A stretch of 64,000 nucleotides of DNA from Calliphora vicina (GCF_958450345.1 NC_088780.1:172130726-172194725); one strand, 5' to 3'; numbered from the stretch's first letter, positions 44,214-56,706 are shown. A program made the numbers and translations. The notes: generated by a model not told the origin, from the letters alone.

Positions 44214-46165
44214 TTACAAACATTCTTCAGATTCTTCTAAAGTCACAGCTATTGATGGAGAAAGTTCGACTTCTAATAATTTTGCAAATGTTTGTGCATC
44301 TTCTTCGTCTAAGTCATCTTTACCACAATTGCGTTCATGCATTTCTATATCCAAAGTACCATGTTGGCGTTGAAAGGAAATAAGGAATATAGTTACAGAG
44401 ATTATTATAAAAAGTACAGCAGTACCACAACTAAAAATAATTATTATAGTAGATCGATTGGATCCGTTAGAAATTGAGACGGGAAGAGCTTTTCCAATTC
44501 CAGTTGATTCATCTGCCAAATTATCATTGAACGTTTGTCCAACATCTCGTGGGGGATATGCTTCAAATAATGTTGCAGCTTTATCATCGTATGGTATTGT
44601 AATTACATGTTTGCTTCCTGATCGGGGACCTTTCGAAATTTTTCCCAAGTCCGATATCTCTATTTTTTCGTTTGCAATGGTTGTCGAAGTATAATTGCTT
44701 TCGTATTTTTCATTTACCTTTGTATATTTATTAACATCAGCTATCACAATAGTGGAATTATTTTCATCAAATCGTTCGGATTCATGTTTTATGTTTCCAG
44801 AATTCTTTAATGTAATCTCTTGATTTGTATCTTGTTCATTGATATCCTCATTCATTTCAGTTATGTCAGTCAAATGTTCGTTTTGATTATTTTGAATTAG
44901 ATTAGTATTACTTTCAGATTTTTCAGTCGTCTCCATTGACTGCATATATTTATCAATTTCAGCTGTTATATTTTCTTTAGCATATATTACAGTTATATCT
45001 TCTTTGGGAGGACTCTCGAGGTACAACACTTTAAGAACATGTTCTTTAGCACCTGTCCAAAGTGAATCGCCCACTTCAATTTTTGAGTTGTCTGCAATTT
45101 GTTCGGGTTCATTTTGAAAATGTTCAGAACTGTTTAACGTGTCTTCTTGCTTAGGATTTTGATCGGAATCTCTCATTACCAATACATTTTCGATTTCACT
45201 GTCAGTTTTATTAAAATAATTGTTTTCGTATTGGTCAATCGCATCCGTTGACTGGTAGTATTCAATTATATCAGTTGTGGATATATTTTCGTAATTTTCT
45301 TCTATTCCAGTACTGACTATAATATACTCAGGCATTAATTCATCAGTTTTTATGCTGTCATACAATGTATCAATATGAGATGTGTGATTTGTGCAAGGGT
45401 ACATCGAATCTGAATTTCTATTTTCGACATCATTTTCTTGGTCGTTGTGATCAGTGTACGTTAGCTGAAGTTTATTTTGCAAAAAGGGATAATTTGTTGT
45501 AGCCAACGGATCATCGAACATTTTTTGGGCATCCAATACCTTTTTTATAACTACGTGTTCCAATTCTTCATCTATAATAGTATTATTAGCATTTTCAGAT
45601 TCATCTGTTGTTTCTCCAATGTATGACTTCGAATATTCCTCAAGATTTAAAAGATTTGTTTCTTTAACATTATTTGAAGGTGTTGAAATAGTCTCATTCA
45701 AGTCCACAGATAAGATATCATTATACTTATTATCATAGTACTGTGTAACAAAATCACTTGAATCGAATGTAAGTAGAGGCGGATCTTCGGCAATAAAATG
45801 TGTTAAACTAGAATTTTGTTTATTAAAGTGTTTTATTTGAGTTTGAAATTCTTTTGTTTCATCTTTGGTAACATTTTCTTGCACTTCTTTTAAGATATTT
45901 TCCAGTTTTGAAGCTTCAACTTTTTCAGTATCTTCAATTGTAATTGGCGTTTGCGATCTTAAAGTATTATTATAATAGTTCTGTGTAGTATCAGCTTTAT
46001 ATTTATCAAACTTTTTAGTTTCATTTACTTCATTGGACAAATCTTCAAAATTAGCTGACATATTTTTTTTAACAATTGCTAATTTATTATTATTTGTTGA
46101 TGCCTCCGCCTGATAATTTGTATTATTATTTTTCATCAAAACGGATTGAAATGCATAAAATTTGT
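44214..46165 (-). CDS. Type I membrane protein, exon 4 (last): acidic ectodomain, TM helix, cytoplasmic tail
   Basis: This exon carries most of a 921-residue protein spliced from 57442-57274, 55314-54796, 49924-49799 and 46165-44214. All junctions are phase 1, and the total of 2766 bases divides exactly by three. The ectodomain is acidic and rich in Asn, Ser, Thr and Glu, with many N-glycosylation sequons and no folded domain I recognise. A 27-residue hydrophobic helix (about 843-869: STIIIIFSCGTAVLFIIISV...) is followed by a 52-residue tail with LDEEDAQTFAKLLEVEL and the terminus EESEECL. The tail looks more ordered than the ectodomain and is probably the conserved functional part. I do not recognise the family and propose no function. 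Confidence 0.85.
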
Positions 46166-46557
46166 CTAAAAAATATAAAACATTATTATTGGTATCACTT
46201 AAAATTGCATTCGAATATAATACAAAATAAATTTTTTTTGGTTTAATTAGAGATAGCGTTTCGAAAATGTTTTTGTATAATTAGGAATTTATAGAATTAA
46301 ATCCATATTCGTTTTAACCGAGATGTTTTTTTGATATGCATCAAATTGAAAATGTTTTGATACAAGATCTAAAAAATTGCTGTATGTTTAACTAAAACAT
46401 TGTACGTAGTCTAAACTAGAGTTTCGGACATTAGACGAATATATATTTAATAATTATTTGTAATATACAAATATTTGTATGTATTATAAATAGTATGCAA
46501 TAATAACAAAAATTTTCCAAAGATGCTACACATTGATGTAGCGAAATAATGAATTAA

Positions 46558-47194
46558 CAAGTAAGAGTGCTACATTCGGCTGTGCCGAATCTTAAATACC
46601 CTTCACCAAATTATACTTCAAAATTTTAAATATTTTTAGGTAAACAAAATTTAATTTTTTTTCCAGTTGTTTTTTGAATTTTTTGTAAAAAATTTTTTTT
46701 GATTGTTATTTTAAATTTAAAATTTTTTTTTTTTAAATTTTAAAATTTTTTTTTTAAATTTTAAAATTTTTTTTTTAAATTTTAAAATTTTTTTTTTTTA
46801 AATTTTAAATTTTTTTTTGTTTTTAAATTTTAAAATTTTTTTTTTTTTCAATTTTTTTTTTAAAAAAAAAAAAAATTCGGGTTCAAAATTTTTTTCCCGA
46901 TTTTGACCCATTGTAGGTCCAACTTACTATGGTCTTATATACGTCGTTGCAAATGTCTTTGAAATATCTATCATTAGATATCCATATTGTCTATATTAAT
47001 GTCTTAGTAATCCAGATATAGGTAAAAAAAAATAGGTCAAAAATCGAGGTTGTCTTGGTTTTTTCCTCATATCTAAGCCATTTGTGGACCGATTTTGCTG
47101 ATTTTAAATAGCAAAATTCTCGAAAGCATGTCTGACAGAATTATTGAAGATTTGGATCCCGAAGATATCTGGGGTCTTCAGAAAACTGATTTCA

Positions 47195-47228
<34 letters not shown>

Positions 47229-49702
47229 GGACATGGCTTAATCGACTCCGCTATCTATAAGGATCCAGAATATATATACTTTATAGGGTCGGAAATGAAA
47301 AATGTAGAAATTACAAACGGAATGACAAACTTATAGGGTGAATGCACCAGTAGTCGGCAGTTTAACTTTTTTTCAGTTTTTAAAGTGATACCATTATGAG
47401 TGTGAACATGGTATTGGGATGGAAATGGGTTATTGTTGTTTAGTAATTTGTATAGTTTTAGACTCAATTAATTCTTTTCAAGCAGTTTTTATTAAATTTG
47501 AGCAATTTACGTTTTTTTGAAAAAACACGATTTGTGCCCGAAGTCGGCACCCTTGATCCTAATGTCGGCAATTTGTGACCCAATAGTCGGCATAGCATTT
47601 TTTATTAAGAAAAGAATAAAATCTTAAAAGAATTCAAGTTATTTTTTATTTAAAATATCAGCCATTTAAATAAATACTAATAAAAAACATAAATTAGTGC
47701 ATTTGAGGTGAAACCACTGTGGGCAAATATCATATCCTACGTTTTTAGACCATCATCCTCAGGATCTGTGTCCAAATCCTCTTCACATGTGCCCCTAACT
47801 CGTTTTATCTTCCTTTTTTAATTTGTTTTGGTTTATTTTATTTTTCTATTATGGCCACTGTAATTATGTATATGTTTGCGGTAACCATTTATGTTTATTT
47901 TATGTTTAAGTTACCATTCACATCATTGTAGCAATCATATATACATATGATTGTAGTAAATATTTATGTGTTTGTGGCAACCATGTTTATGATGTAATAC
48001 TTCAACATATTGTGTTGTTCTAGGATTATGGTTATCATATTCTGAGATCAACATATTATGATAAATCATTATCATGAAAATGATTGCCATAAATATATAT
48101 TTATTTACAATCATGTTAATGGTAACGTAAACATATTATGGTTACCGCAATCATATCCATGACCATAATATTATTAAAAAACTTAAAAAATTTTAAATGT
48201 ACAACTACAACTTGTTGGGATAGGACTTGAACAGTTAAAAGGCTGAAACCAAGTATTTGAATAATTATTTGATAAAGTTGGAGATGAGTAGTGAACAGGT
48301 TTCAACGTTTCATTGTGATTTTCTGCAGCTAAAGTTGGCGATACTACCATATTTTCAACTTTTCCTTGTTAATTATGAACGTGCCTGCCTCTATGGTAAG
48401 ATTACTCACAATTTCAATAGTTTGATAATTTATTTTTAAGTTATTGTTCTCTTCGATAATGTCATCGGAATCAATTCTACGCTCATATTAGGAGCTAGTC
48501 GGTTGACTATTTCAAAAGCTAGAATCAAATCCGTTTCTTTTCTCATTTTCAGGCCGATCACCTACTAATAACTCCAACTGATTTAGTAAAGAGCCTGTTT
48601 ATTAAGTTACCTTACATGATTATTTTAGAGAGAACAGTTTAAAAACCCCTTTATACCATTTCTTTCCGGGTAGATCATATACAAATGGTGTGGTTTGCTG
48701 CTCTTCCTTCACGATTGATTGAACCGTGTTAAGTTAATCCTCACATTCTTTGGAATTAGATAACACTGCGGCCCCATTCTTATAGGACCTTCGGAACCGT
48801 ATAATTTGTCCTATATTTTTGAACGCGGAACTCCATATTGTTTACTGGCACCTAATACAGAAATCGGGCCTTCTCTCGCATAGAAAATATTTTAAGGCTT
48901 TTTCAGGATATTGGTGCATGGGTTTTCTTTCTGGAGTGTCCATATTTGGAATTCTAAGATGTTAGAATTAATAATACCTACTGAATCTCTAAATATTACT
49001 CTGTTTAACGATCTCCAGTCAAATAAAAAGCTGCTGCCGAGTTCAGGATGCTTGGTCTCCTATACTCGGCAGTTCTTAAAATGCTCAATTAAAACTGTGC
49101 CGAGTATTGGGTAAACTCATTTCAAACTCATTTTCTTCAAATCTATTGTCAAGAGAGATGAGTAATAAACAAATTTGTAGAATTTGAGCTTAATACAAAA
49201 AATTTGCAATTTTCCTGAAGTCGGCATCACTATGCCGACTATTGAAAATCATAGAAATTTTTGTTCCTAATGACGGCATCAATTAAAATAACCAAAAAAA
49301 ATATTTTTTGTGAAAACTTTCACATTGTAGGTAATATTTAAACAAAGTTTTATCTGTTAACACCACTCTGGTAAAAATATTACTTAAATTGATATGGTTA
49401 CTAACTTGTTTTAGTTGGCCTTGCCACTAAAAAATTTCTTAAAAAACAGGCACTTCCGCACCAGTTGAAAGATGGTCACTTAATGAGGACAAAAATAGAT
49501 GAAAATACTCATCTCACCCAAATTTAAACATTACATAAAGATAAATGAGTGTATGTTTAATTAAAGTTAAATCTTACTTTTGTATAAAATTATCGTTATT
49601 CTTATTTATTAAGCTTTTAAGTCAAAAATGCCGACTACTGGGTCATGTCGACTATAGGAGCGTTTACCCTATATACCCTTCTCACGAAGGTGAAGGGTAT
49701 AA
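46558..49702 (-). mobile_element. DINE-1/mini-me-like element (copy B), split by a pogo transposon
   Basis: Minus orientation. The 3' end (CAAGTAAGAGTGCTACATTC then GGCTGTGCCGAAT hairpin) is at 46558. An AAATTTTAAAA-type repeat tract is at 46700-46870. The core and GTCT tract are at 47195-47265. The 5' foldback CCTTCTCACGAAGGTGAAGG is at 49675-49697, beyond the inserted element. Without the insert the element is about 0.81 kb, like copy A. It lies in intron 3 of the membrane-protein gene. Confidence 0.88.
47336..49669 (-). mobile_element. Pogo-like DNA transposon, degraded
   Basis: The 2334-bp insert interrupts copy B and duplicates TA. Ends GGGTGAATGCACCAGTAGTC and its imperfect partner carry the motif AGTCGGCA, which recurs subterminally near 47540-47600. 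On the minus strand at about 48943-48780 the translation reads MDTPERKPMHQYPEKALKYF, then in another frame GASKQYGVPRSKI, the Psq-type helix-turn-helix of pogo transposases. QQTTPFVYDLPGKKWYKG follows. Stops and frame changes throughout make it a pseudogene. Confidence 0.85.
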
Positions 49703-49798
49703 ACATTTTTATAAAAAAGACTTTAAGCTCGAAAAATTGTAAAGTAAAATTACTATTTTTACAGGACTGGTTAGTACATTCCTTTGAATTAACATTAC

Positions 49799-49924
49799 CT
49801 TCTATATAATTACTTTTTTTAATGTCGTATATTTTAGATATAGTTTCATTCATTTGTTCTCCATCCGCATGCAATTCTAAATGTTCATCATTTTCTTCCA
49901 TTGCAAACTCCGGCTGATAGAACG
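49799..49924 (-). CDS. Membrane-protein gene, exon 3
   Basis: The 126-base exon starts after acceptor TTTCTTTCATATAG and ends at donor GTAATG. It encodes AFYQPEFAMEENDEHLELHA, then DGEQMNETISKIYDIKKSNY, acidic like its neighbours. It enters and leaves in phase 1, matching exons 2 and 4. Confidence 0.8.
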
Positions 49925-49979
49925 CTATATGAAAGAAAAACAAATAAGCATACACTAATTATTTTATTATTATTTTTAT

Positions 49980-50035
49980 AGATAAGCGATCAAATAGGTC
50001 TTAAAGGAAAAGACCTAAGCTTTCTTTTGAGCAAA
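49980..50035. repeat. Fragment of the 180-bp palindrome unit
   Basis: GACCTAAGCTTTCTTTTGAG and GGTCTTAAAGGAAAAG match the repeat unit of 6116-8685 (closest to the unit near 7220), as an isolated piece in intron 2. Confidence 0.7.
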
Positions 50036-50571
50036 AAAATATTATCTATATATGTATCATATCGCTTTTAAAAATATGTAAAATTTTTTTGTAAAAAAAT
50101 TGTATGAAAAACGCTTAGTTTTTAAAATTCTTTCGAATAGTTTTCATACAAATTTGTTCCAATCATTTTTCTTTCGACATCGTGGGCCAGGCAATTATTT
50201 TAATTGTGTTTAAAATATTTAATTATTTGTATTAACATAAGGTCTGTTCATTTACTTTCCCAGTAAAAACTTGCAACGAGAGAATAAAATCAAAATTTAC
50301 AAAATTACTCTCTTAAATTCTCAAAAATAGTAAAAAGTAAATGAACGCTCAAGGCAGATTTATAGATTCGCCTTGTGAACGCTTTTCCAGTAACAATTGT
50401 TTTATACACACAATTTTCTTATTTTATTCCTTTTAAAATATATAAATACTTACATTTTCTTCAATTTTATTGAAAATTCTTTTTTTTTTTACATTTTTTC
50501 ACCACAAAAATAATATTGTAAATAAATAAACAATAACACAAAACATATGAAATATAAGCTGCTAACTATTA

Positions 50572-50810
50572 CAAGGCGTATTAACAAGGTGAGTGCGTCC
50601 CGGCAACAAATACAACAATGCAAAAACAACAGGCAATTTGTTTTTGTTAAAATGTACGGTAAATGTCAAAATCAAGGCGAATTAAAATATTACTATGTTA
50701 TTTACAATAACAAATGTAAACATAAACAAAGTTTGACATATAGTGTACATAAAACCACAGCGAATTAAGAAACAGCTGATTTTATGCACTCACCTTGTTA
50801 ATACGCCTTG
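50572..50810. mobile_element. CAAGG-type MITE (family K), full length
   Basis: CAAGGCGTATTAACAAGGTG pairs with its complement over at least 23 bp. The flanks CTATTA are repeated exactly (7 of 8 if one terminal base is counted as target). The body contains GTCCCGGCAACAAATACAAC and AACAGCTGATTTTATGCACT. It resembles family I at the ends but has a different interior. Confidence 0.88.
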
Positions 50811-50840
50811 CTATTACGAGTTCAAAATAGAACTTGTAAT

Positions 50841-51576
50841 CAGGGCTGCCAGATGAATTTGGGAAAAAATCGTCAATATCCCGATAAAAATCGTCAAAAA
50901 AAATCGGAAAATTAAAAAGGTAAAGAATTCTAACAGGAATTTTAAATTTCTATTTAAAAAGTGAACGAAAACATCACATTTATCAAAAAACATTTCTTAA
51001 AATTCAAGTTTATAAATAAGGGATCACTAAAATAAAAAAGTAAATCTCAATTTAATTATAATATAAGGTTTTATTCAGAAGTTTTTTTTAATTTTAAATA
51101 AAACACAAAATAGAATTTAATGTCTATAATCTTTATTATGACCCGAATAAACAATATCTGACATTACTTTTTTAATATAATTTCATTAAAATATAGCATT
51201 TGGTCCATTATTTGGAAGGTAATAATGCCTGAGATTAAAGCATAAATTCAAGCTTGGCGGTTTCAATTGATGTTATTATATTCTGAATAAATTTTGTCAA
51301 AATAGAAAAAGGTGCTTTAGAATTTTTACGTTTTATTTCAGTAATTTATTTACAAAAATTGATTTAAAATCTAAAAATTTTAATTGACAAAGTTCAAAAT
51401 CTAAATATTCACCAACAAAATGAGAAAATTCTTTAACTATTTCATAAAATAGTACCATATTTTCATAATGCTGAAAATCGTCATTTTCGAGAAAGAAATC
51501 GTCAAATCGTCAAATTGCTATTTTTGAAACCAAAAATCGTCAAAATGACGATAAATCGTCAAATCTGGCAGCTATG
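50841..51576. mobile_element. hAT-like non-autonomous element, 8-bp duplication
   Basis: The 736-bp element has termini CAGGGCTGCCAGATG and ATCTGGCAGCTATG, typical of hAT ends. Exact duplications CTTGTAAT flank it (50833-50840 and 51577-51584). AATCGTCAA/TTGACGATT repeats lie just inside both ends, perhaps transposase-binding sites. No transposase frame is visible. Confidence 0.92.
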
Positions 51577-52274
51577 CTTGTAATAGTTTGCAACGGCAGA
51601 GCGAGCACTCTCTAAAATTTATACGTTCTTGAATTTTTCTCTACTTGCAAGTTTTTTGAGTTAATGGACGCTTTTCCAGTAACAATTGTTACTAACTAGC
51701 AGTGTAGCCAGATGTGGGGATTTGTTCAAGATTTTTTTGGGGACAGAATTTCGTGGGGAGGGATTTGGGGATTTTAACAAAATTTGGGGATTTACACCCA
51801 TTTTTGGGGATTTTACATTTTTAGACATTAGCGGTATTCACAATGTAGAATACTTGGCCTAGTAATAAAGCAGAAGAGCTATTTATTGACAAACATTTCA
51901 ATTTCTAATCTATTTGGTTTTATATTTTGTTTAAATAATCATATTTTATTTCTTCAGAATTTGATGAAAAACGCAAAAATTTTCGATTTTTTGTTTCCAG
52001 GACACTACTTTGATAATAAAAAAATTAAAAAAGGATTTCATCAAAAGTTCACAGATATTAAATTGTTTTAAATTCTTGTTAAACACAGAAAGCTGAATCA
52101 TTCTCTAGGAGCCAATTTTTGACTTCGTATTTAATTTTAATTAAAATTTCGTATTAATTACACTGTGCGAAAGTGAAAAAAATGTCAAAAAATTTCAGAA
52201 TTTCAAATTCAGAATTTATTCTAAAAAAAAAGTTTTCAATGATGTTCGTCAACTTATCGTCGACCTGTAACTTA

Positions 52275-52425
52275 AGCTGGCCACACACGGTTGATTTGTG
52301 ATTATGATTTGTTCGTGTTCGACATCTTGTTACTTGTTAATGGGGATGTGCGCGATAAAAATCACAAGTAATTGAAAATTTTCAATCACAAATCAGGTGA
52401 ACAAATCATTCCGTGTGGGCTAGCT
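52275..52425. mobile_element. PIF/Harbinger-like MITE
   Basis: The 151-bp element has termini AGCTGGCCACACACGGTTGA and their partner CCGTGTGGGCTAGCT. TTA flanks both sides (52272-52274 and 52426-52428), the favoured PIF/Harbinger target. Confidence 0.85.
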
Positions 52426-52839
52426 TTAGTCCGTTTTTGTCCGACTTTTTTCAACGGGTTTGGAAAGAAAACTGATTACGTTTTAAAATACCGTGCATCT
52501 TTTGATACATTTGTAAGTTATAAGTATTGTTTTTGTTAAGAATATCTAAAAAAAACAAAATTTGATTTTAATAGCATTTCAATACTTATTTTGATATGAA
52601 AGCTTATACCAATGCATTGATATACATTTTTACTGTATATGTATGTATATGAAAACTATTTGTGTTGAATTTTATTTGAGTTTGAAATATTTTTACGAAA
52701 TCTATACTCATTAAAATGATTTTCGGAAGTGGGCATTATATGGTAAATTTGGTGAGGCAGGTTCGGCATATATAAAACTTATTTTTGCTGAATTTGTTTT
52801 TTATATCTATATAACTAAGATATTTATTACAGCTTAACT

Positions 52840-53110
52840 ATTTTCAGATAGGGCAATCGTATGGGGGCTATGAGAAATGATGTACCCATTCTAATCAAAT
52901 TCAATAGGCTTCATCCTTGGGGCAATACAATAGCTTGTACCAAATTATATTTGAAATTGCGACCTGTAGTTTGATTACAAGGTTTACATGGACGGACGGA
53001 CATCGCAAAATCGACTCAGAAAGTGATCCAGAACATATTGGTATACTTTAAGGTGGATATTGGGACAATATTTTTGCACGTTGCAAACATCAGCTCTAAC
53101 TCAATATACC
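52840..53110. repeat. Diverged DINE/mini-me-like fragment
   Basis: ACATGGACGGACGGACATCG, AAAATCGACTCAGAAAGTGA and AGAACATATTGGTATACTTT resemble the GTCC tract and core of the DINE/mini-me copies, but this is a different, older lineage without intact ends. Confidence 0.5.
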
Positions 53111-54795
53111 CTTCTTTGGAGCTTTTTTCGAAAAAGTTTAATAACTTTTGCAAATATAAACCGATTTCAACAAGTAATGTTTATTTCTATATATTCTATT
53201 GTCTTTAAAACACTGTATAAAAAAATAGGTTTTCATAGAAAAAAATTAAAATAACTTTGTTGAATTTGAAAAACGACGAAAAAAATATGCAAAATGTGTG
53301 AGTTATGCCCAGTTTTTGACTTGTTATTTAAATACGTATTTAGTTAATTTTAACTTAAAATTAAGTTGTATTTAAATACAGTTTGAGTTTTTCAGTGCTA
53401 CATAATTTGTCTTATTTAAATAAGATAAAAGTATGGTAGCACTACTAAATATCAAAAATTTATCGATAGTTTTGCTTAAAACAGCTGTTCAACCAAAACA
53501 AAAATTGATACATTTTGCCCAATAAGAAATAAAAGTTTATTAAACGATAAAATTATTGGTAGGAAAATGCACAAAAGAAGCTCCAATTGCCCCGCATCGG
53601 AATTGTAGTTTTTGCAAGACGCTTTTTTTAGCAAGACGCTGTTGTTTGTTTTTTTTTTTACTACAATAGAGTGAAAAAAAACCAAACAACAAAAGTCAGC
53701 TGTCAAAAACATATGGTAGTTTATGAAACTTAAATAGAATTTAAATGACCAACGTTGGCCATTTAAATATCATTTAAAAAAGCACTGAGAAACTCATTTT
53801 CGTATTTAAATAGAACTTAAATATAATTCATATTTAAATACGAAGTCAAAAACTGGCTCTTAGAGGTACTAAAGTACTACTTAAAACAGTTTTTTTCAAA
53901 ATAACTCAAAATTTTGAGGAAGTTTCAAAATCTTTGAAAACGGTTTTAGTATTCCCTCACCTAGGCCTACAACCACCATTGGGTCGCTTTTCAAGTTCTG
54001 ACAAAAAGTTTTATTTTGTAGCAGAGTGTTATCTTTAAGTTCTATTTTAATACGACAATGAGTTTTTCAGTGCTTTTTTTAAATTATACTTAAATGGATT
54101 CCACTTCCGATGCGGTGAAATTATGGCTTATTTTGTCCATTTTTTACAAAATATACTTTCTTTTTCTGGAATACAAAATCGAATATTATAAAGCTCTTGA
54201 TTTCTCAAGGAGTTACAAAAACTAAGTCATACAAAAATCGGATAAACATCAAGAATTCTTTGGCAGGTTTCAAAGTAAAATGACATCTTCCAAACAACTT
54301 GTTCCAAAATCGATGAATCAACATTTTGAAAAAATGCTTGTCGTATGTTATTATGCCAGATTGCAACTTTAGTTTGTTAAACTCAACATAGTAAAATTTA
54401 GTATTAACAATATAATTTAATTTTTTTTATGGTGACAAAATTGGGGATTTCAATTTTGAAATGGGGATTTTTTGGGGACATCGACTTTCAGATTGGGGAC
54501 ATAAGGTAAACTTTGTCTGGCAACACTGCTAACTAGTAACAACTTTTAGTTATTGAACATAGCTATAGTTTCATATATTTTCTTTCGTATTTTAAATTAA
54601 AAACTATAAATAAATTTTAAATTTTTTGTTGTTTTCAATATAAAATACGAAAGAAAATCTTCGTTAGCATTTAGAGAAACAGGCAGTGAGTGATGATGTA
54701 AAGACACATTTCAAAAGACTAGGAATTTATATTGGAATATAATTTTAAATAATATGTAATAAACATGTACCTGTTGAGCAAATATATTCTCTTAC

Positions 54796-55314
54796 CTTTT
54801 TTTGAGTATACATTTTCATTGATGATTTTTTCAAAATTGTCTACTTCAGATAACTCCTTAAATATGTCTAAAATGGGTGAAGATTTCAAATTATCGATTT
54901 CTAGTTCAGATTTCACAGAGTTTCGAATTGACAAACCCAAGTTTTTGGAGGATGTAGTATCAGAAGTTAACTCTGATAAATCTTTAATTTCATCATTTCT
55001 TTCAGTGCTTAATTGTAAATCGTTGGTTTTATCGCCTGTTTTTATTTGATATTGTACATCTTTATTCGACTCTCTTAATGATTGAATTTCATTATCATTT
55101 TTATCTGAATTTGGTAATTTTGGTGATTCTTCAAAAATCTGTGTGTCCATATAAAGTTGAGGAATATGCGTCGTTGAAAATTCAGACATCAAATCATGTG
55201 AAATAATTTGCATACCTTCGACGAAAGTTTTATTCTGATCTGCAATTGAAGTTAATAAAAAAGTTGTCACAAGATTAATTAGTAACGTAAAATAATTAAA
55301 ATGGTTATCTTCCA
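54796..55314 (-). CDS. Membrane-protein gene, exon 2
   Basis: Acceptor TTTTTTAACTTCAG precedes TGGAAGATAACC. There is no ATG at the start of the open frame, only a GTG overlapping the acceptor, so this is an internal exon. It encodes EDNHFNYFTLLINLVTTFLL, a hydrophobic stretch at residues 62-81 of the assembled protein, then an acidic region with SVKSELEIDNLKSSPILDIF. Donor GTAAGAG at 54795 closes it in phase 1. The hydrophobic stretch may be the signal sequence proper. The 4.9-kb intron that follows contains both larger hAT-like elements. Confidence 0.8.
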
Positions 55315-56211
55315 CTGAAGTTAAAAAACAGGTATTCCAGTTTATATAATGTCCAACCGATTTGGATTGGAAACAGAATTAAATTTTGAATTTGTAAATA
55401 AAGTTTTAATTTAGATGATTTTATTTAGTGTAAAAGTATATTTTCGGTTTCAGAAAACAGTGTTCAATTAATTAATCATTTCTTACTACATAATTTATTT
55501 TATTAATTACACTAGTTTTCAAGGTTTTTGTTTATGATGTGAAACGTATCGAGCCCGACAAAACACAAATTTTGCAGAAGTTTTTTTGACCAATTTCTGG
55601 TTTTTATGTCTCATTAGAACGACAATTACGTACACATTTATATTCTTTTAAATTAAATTGCAAAAGTAATTTATGAATGGGAAAATTTTTACAAAAACTG
55701 AAAAAAAGCATTTTTTTCCCTTGTCTTAACCCCAACCGATTTACCTAAAATTTTTTCAGGATGATTTTTTTACTAATGTTCACCAATCTGGGGGTTGAGA
55801 ATGGCCAAAATCCAACTTTCCTAAATATATAAATCCATAGGTTATATTTCCTAAAAATATGGTATAAATTTAACTAAGCGCAAGGGTAGAATGGCATTTG
55901 CAAAGTTTCTTAGTTAATATAACTAAAATTTTAGATAATTTCATACATACCCTTTTGCACCAAACATATTTTCAATTGACAATAAATAAACAAAAAAAAA
56001 CTTCGAAGAAGATACAAAACATCAAGTTACTAATTCCAATAGTTATATGTGTTAACATAGTTTTTTTTGGCATAGATAATAAAACTTAGTTTTTAGTTTT
56101 CATATAAAAAGAAATTAACTAGGTATGCAAGCTTAGTTAATATAGCCTCGATTATTTTTTTGTGTGTAGGCTCCATATATGCTATTCTTATTTTAGGACA
56201 CCTTAAAATTG

Positions 56212-56690
56212 AAAACAATGGTATAAATCAAGATCAGCGAAACAGCTTGCATTTTTATAATTTCTTTGGTGTTGATAGCTCTCATAATTAGAAGCACAAA
56301 AACGTTAATATTTTTCCCTGCTCTCTCTCAGTTTAAGAGTTATATGAATTTAAAGTCAATACATATAATAGTACATTTCTCATATATTTGGAAAACAAAC
56401 TGATCGTTATGGGTATCATTGAATAGTGCTTCACAATACCTTTAATATGATATATAATATGGTACAGTTTATTAATATTGTGAACCAAAAATTCCTTTTT
56501 GATTTTATATGACAGTACTTCAGAAAATTTTTATATACAGAAAAAGTGATTTTAGCGAAGCCGGTGTTCGATACACCCCAGAGTTAAAAGTCCCTTCACC
56601 CGGCGGAAGGCCGGCAATACAGAAAATGTGAATATTAACAGAAAAAAAAATTTTTGAAAATAAAAACTGTTACGCGGATCTTGATTTGTT
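56212..56690 (+). repeat. Dispersed repeat T, copy 2
   Basis: Matches 30040-30450 in opposite orientation. It has an extra block of about 40 bases (TTATATACAGAAAAAGTGAT to AGCGAAGCCGGTGTTCG) before ATACACCCCAGAGTTAAA. The GC-rich CACCCGGCGGAAGGCCGG hairpin and CAATACAGAAAATG are conserved. Confidence 0.75.
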
Positions 56691-56706
56691 CAAAAATACT
56701 AAAAAC

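Larger units (their letters stand above)
52108..53861. mobile_element. Inverted-repeat element(s) with AGTTTTTGACTTCGTATTTAA-type ends
   Basis: GAGCCAATTTTTGACTTCGT at 52108 pairs with the complement ending near 53861. A further inverted end (CAGTTTTTGACTTGTTATTT) occurs at about 53311, so 53311-53861 may be a second copy of the family, about 550 bp long, rather than one 1.75-kb unit. TTTAAATACG and CACTGAGAAACTCA blocks recur inside. The boundary with the host element is not fixed by a clear duplication. Confidence 0.65.
51700..54528. mobile_element. Large hAT-like element, 8-bp duplication, no transposase recognised
   Basis: The 2829-bp element has termini CAGTGTAGCCAGATGTGGGG and GTCTGGCAACACTG, with exact duplications CTAACTAG (51692-51699 and 54529-54536). 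TTTGGGGATTT-type repeats crowd both ends inside the termini. Its interior is filled by other inverted-repeat elements (52108-53861 and 52275-52425) rather than a recognisable transposase. Confidence 0.92.

Noticed and set aside
53476..53712. 78-residue minus-strand frame inside the large hAT-like element
   Set aside because: I checked whether it was a transposase fragment. It has no RNase H-like or zinc-finger motif.
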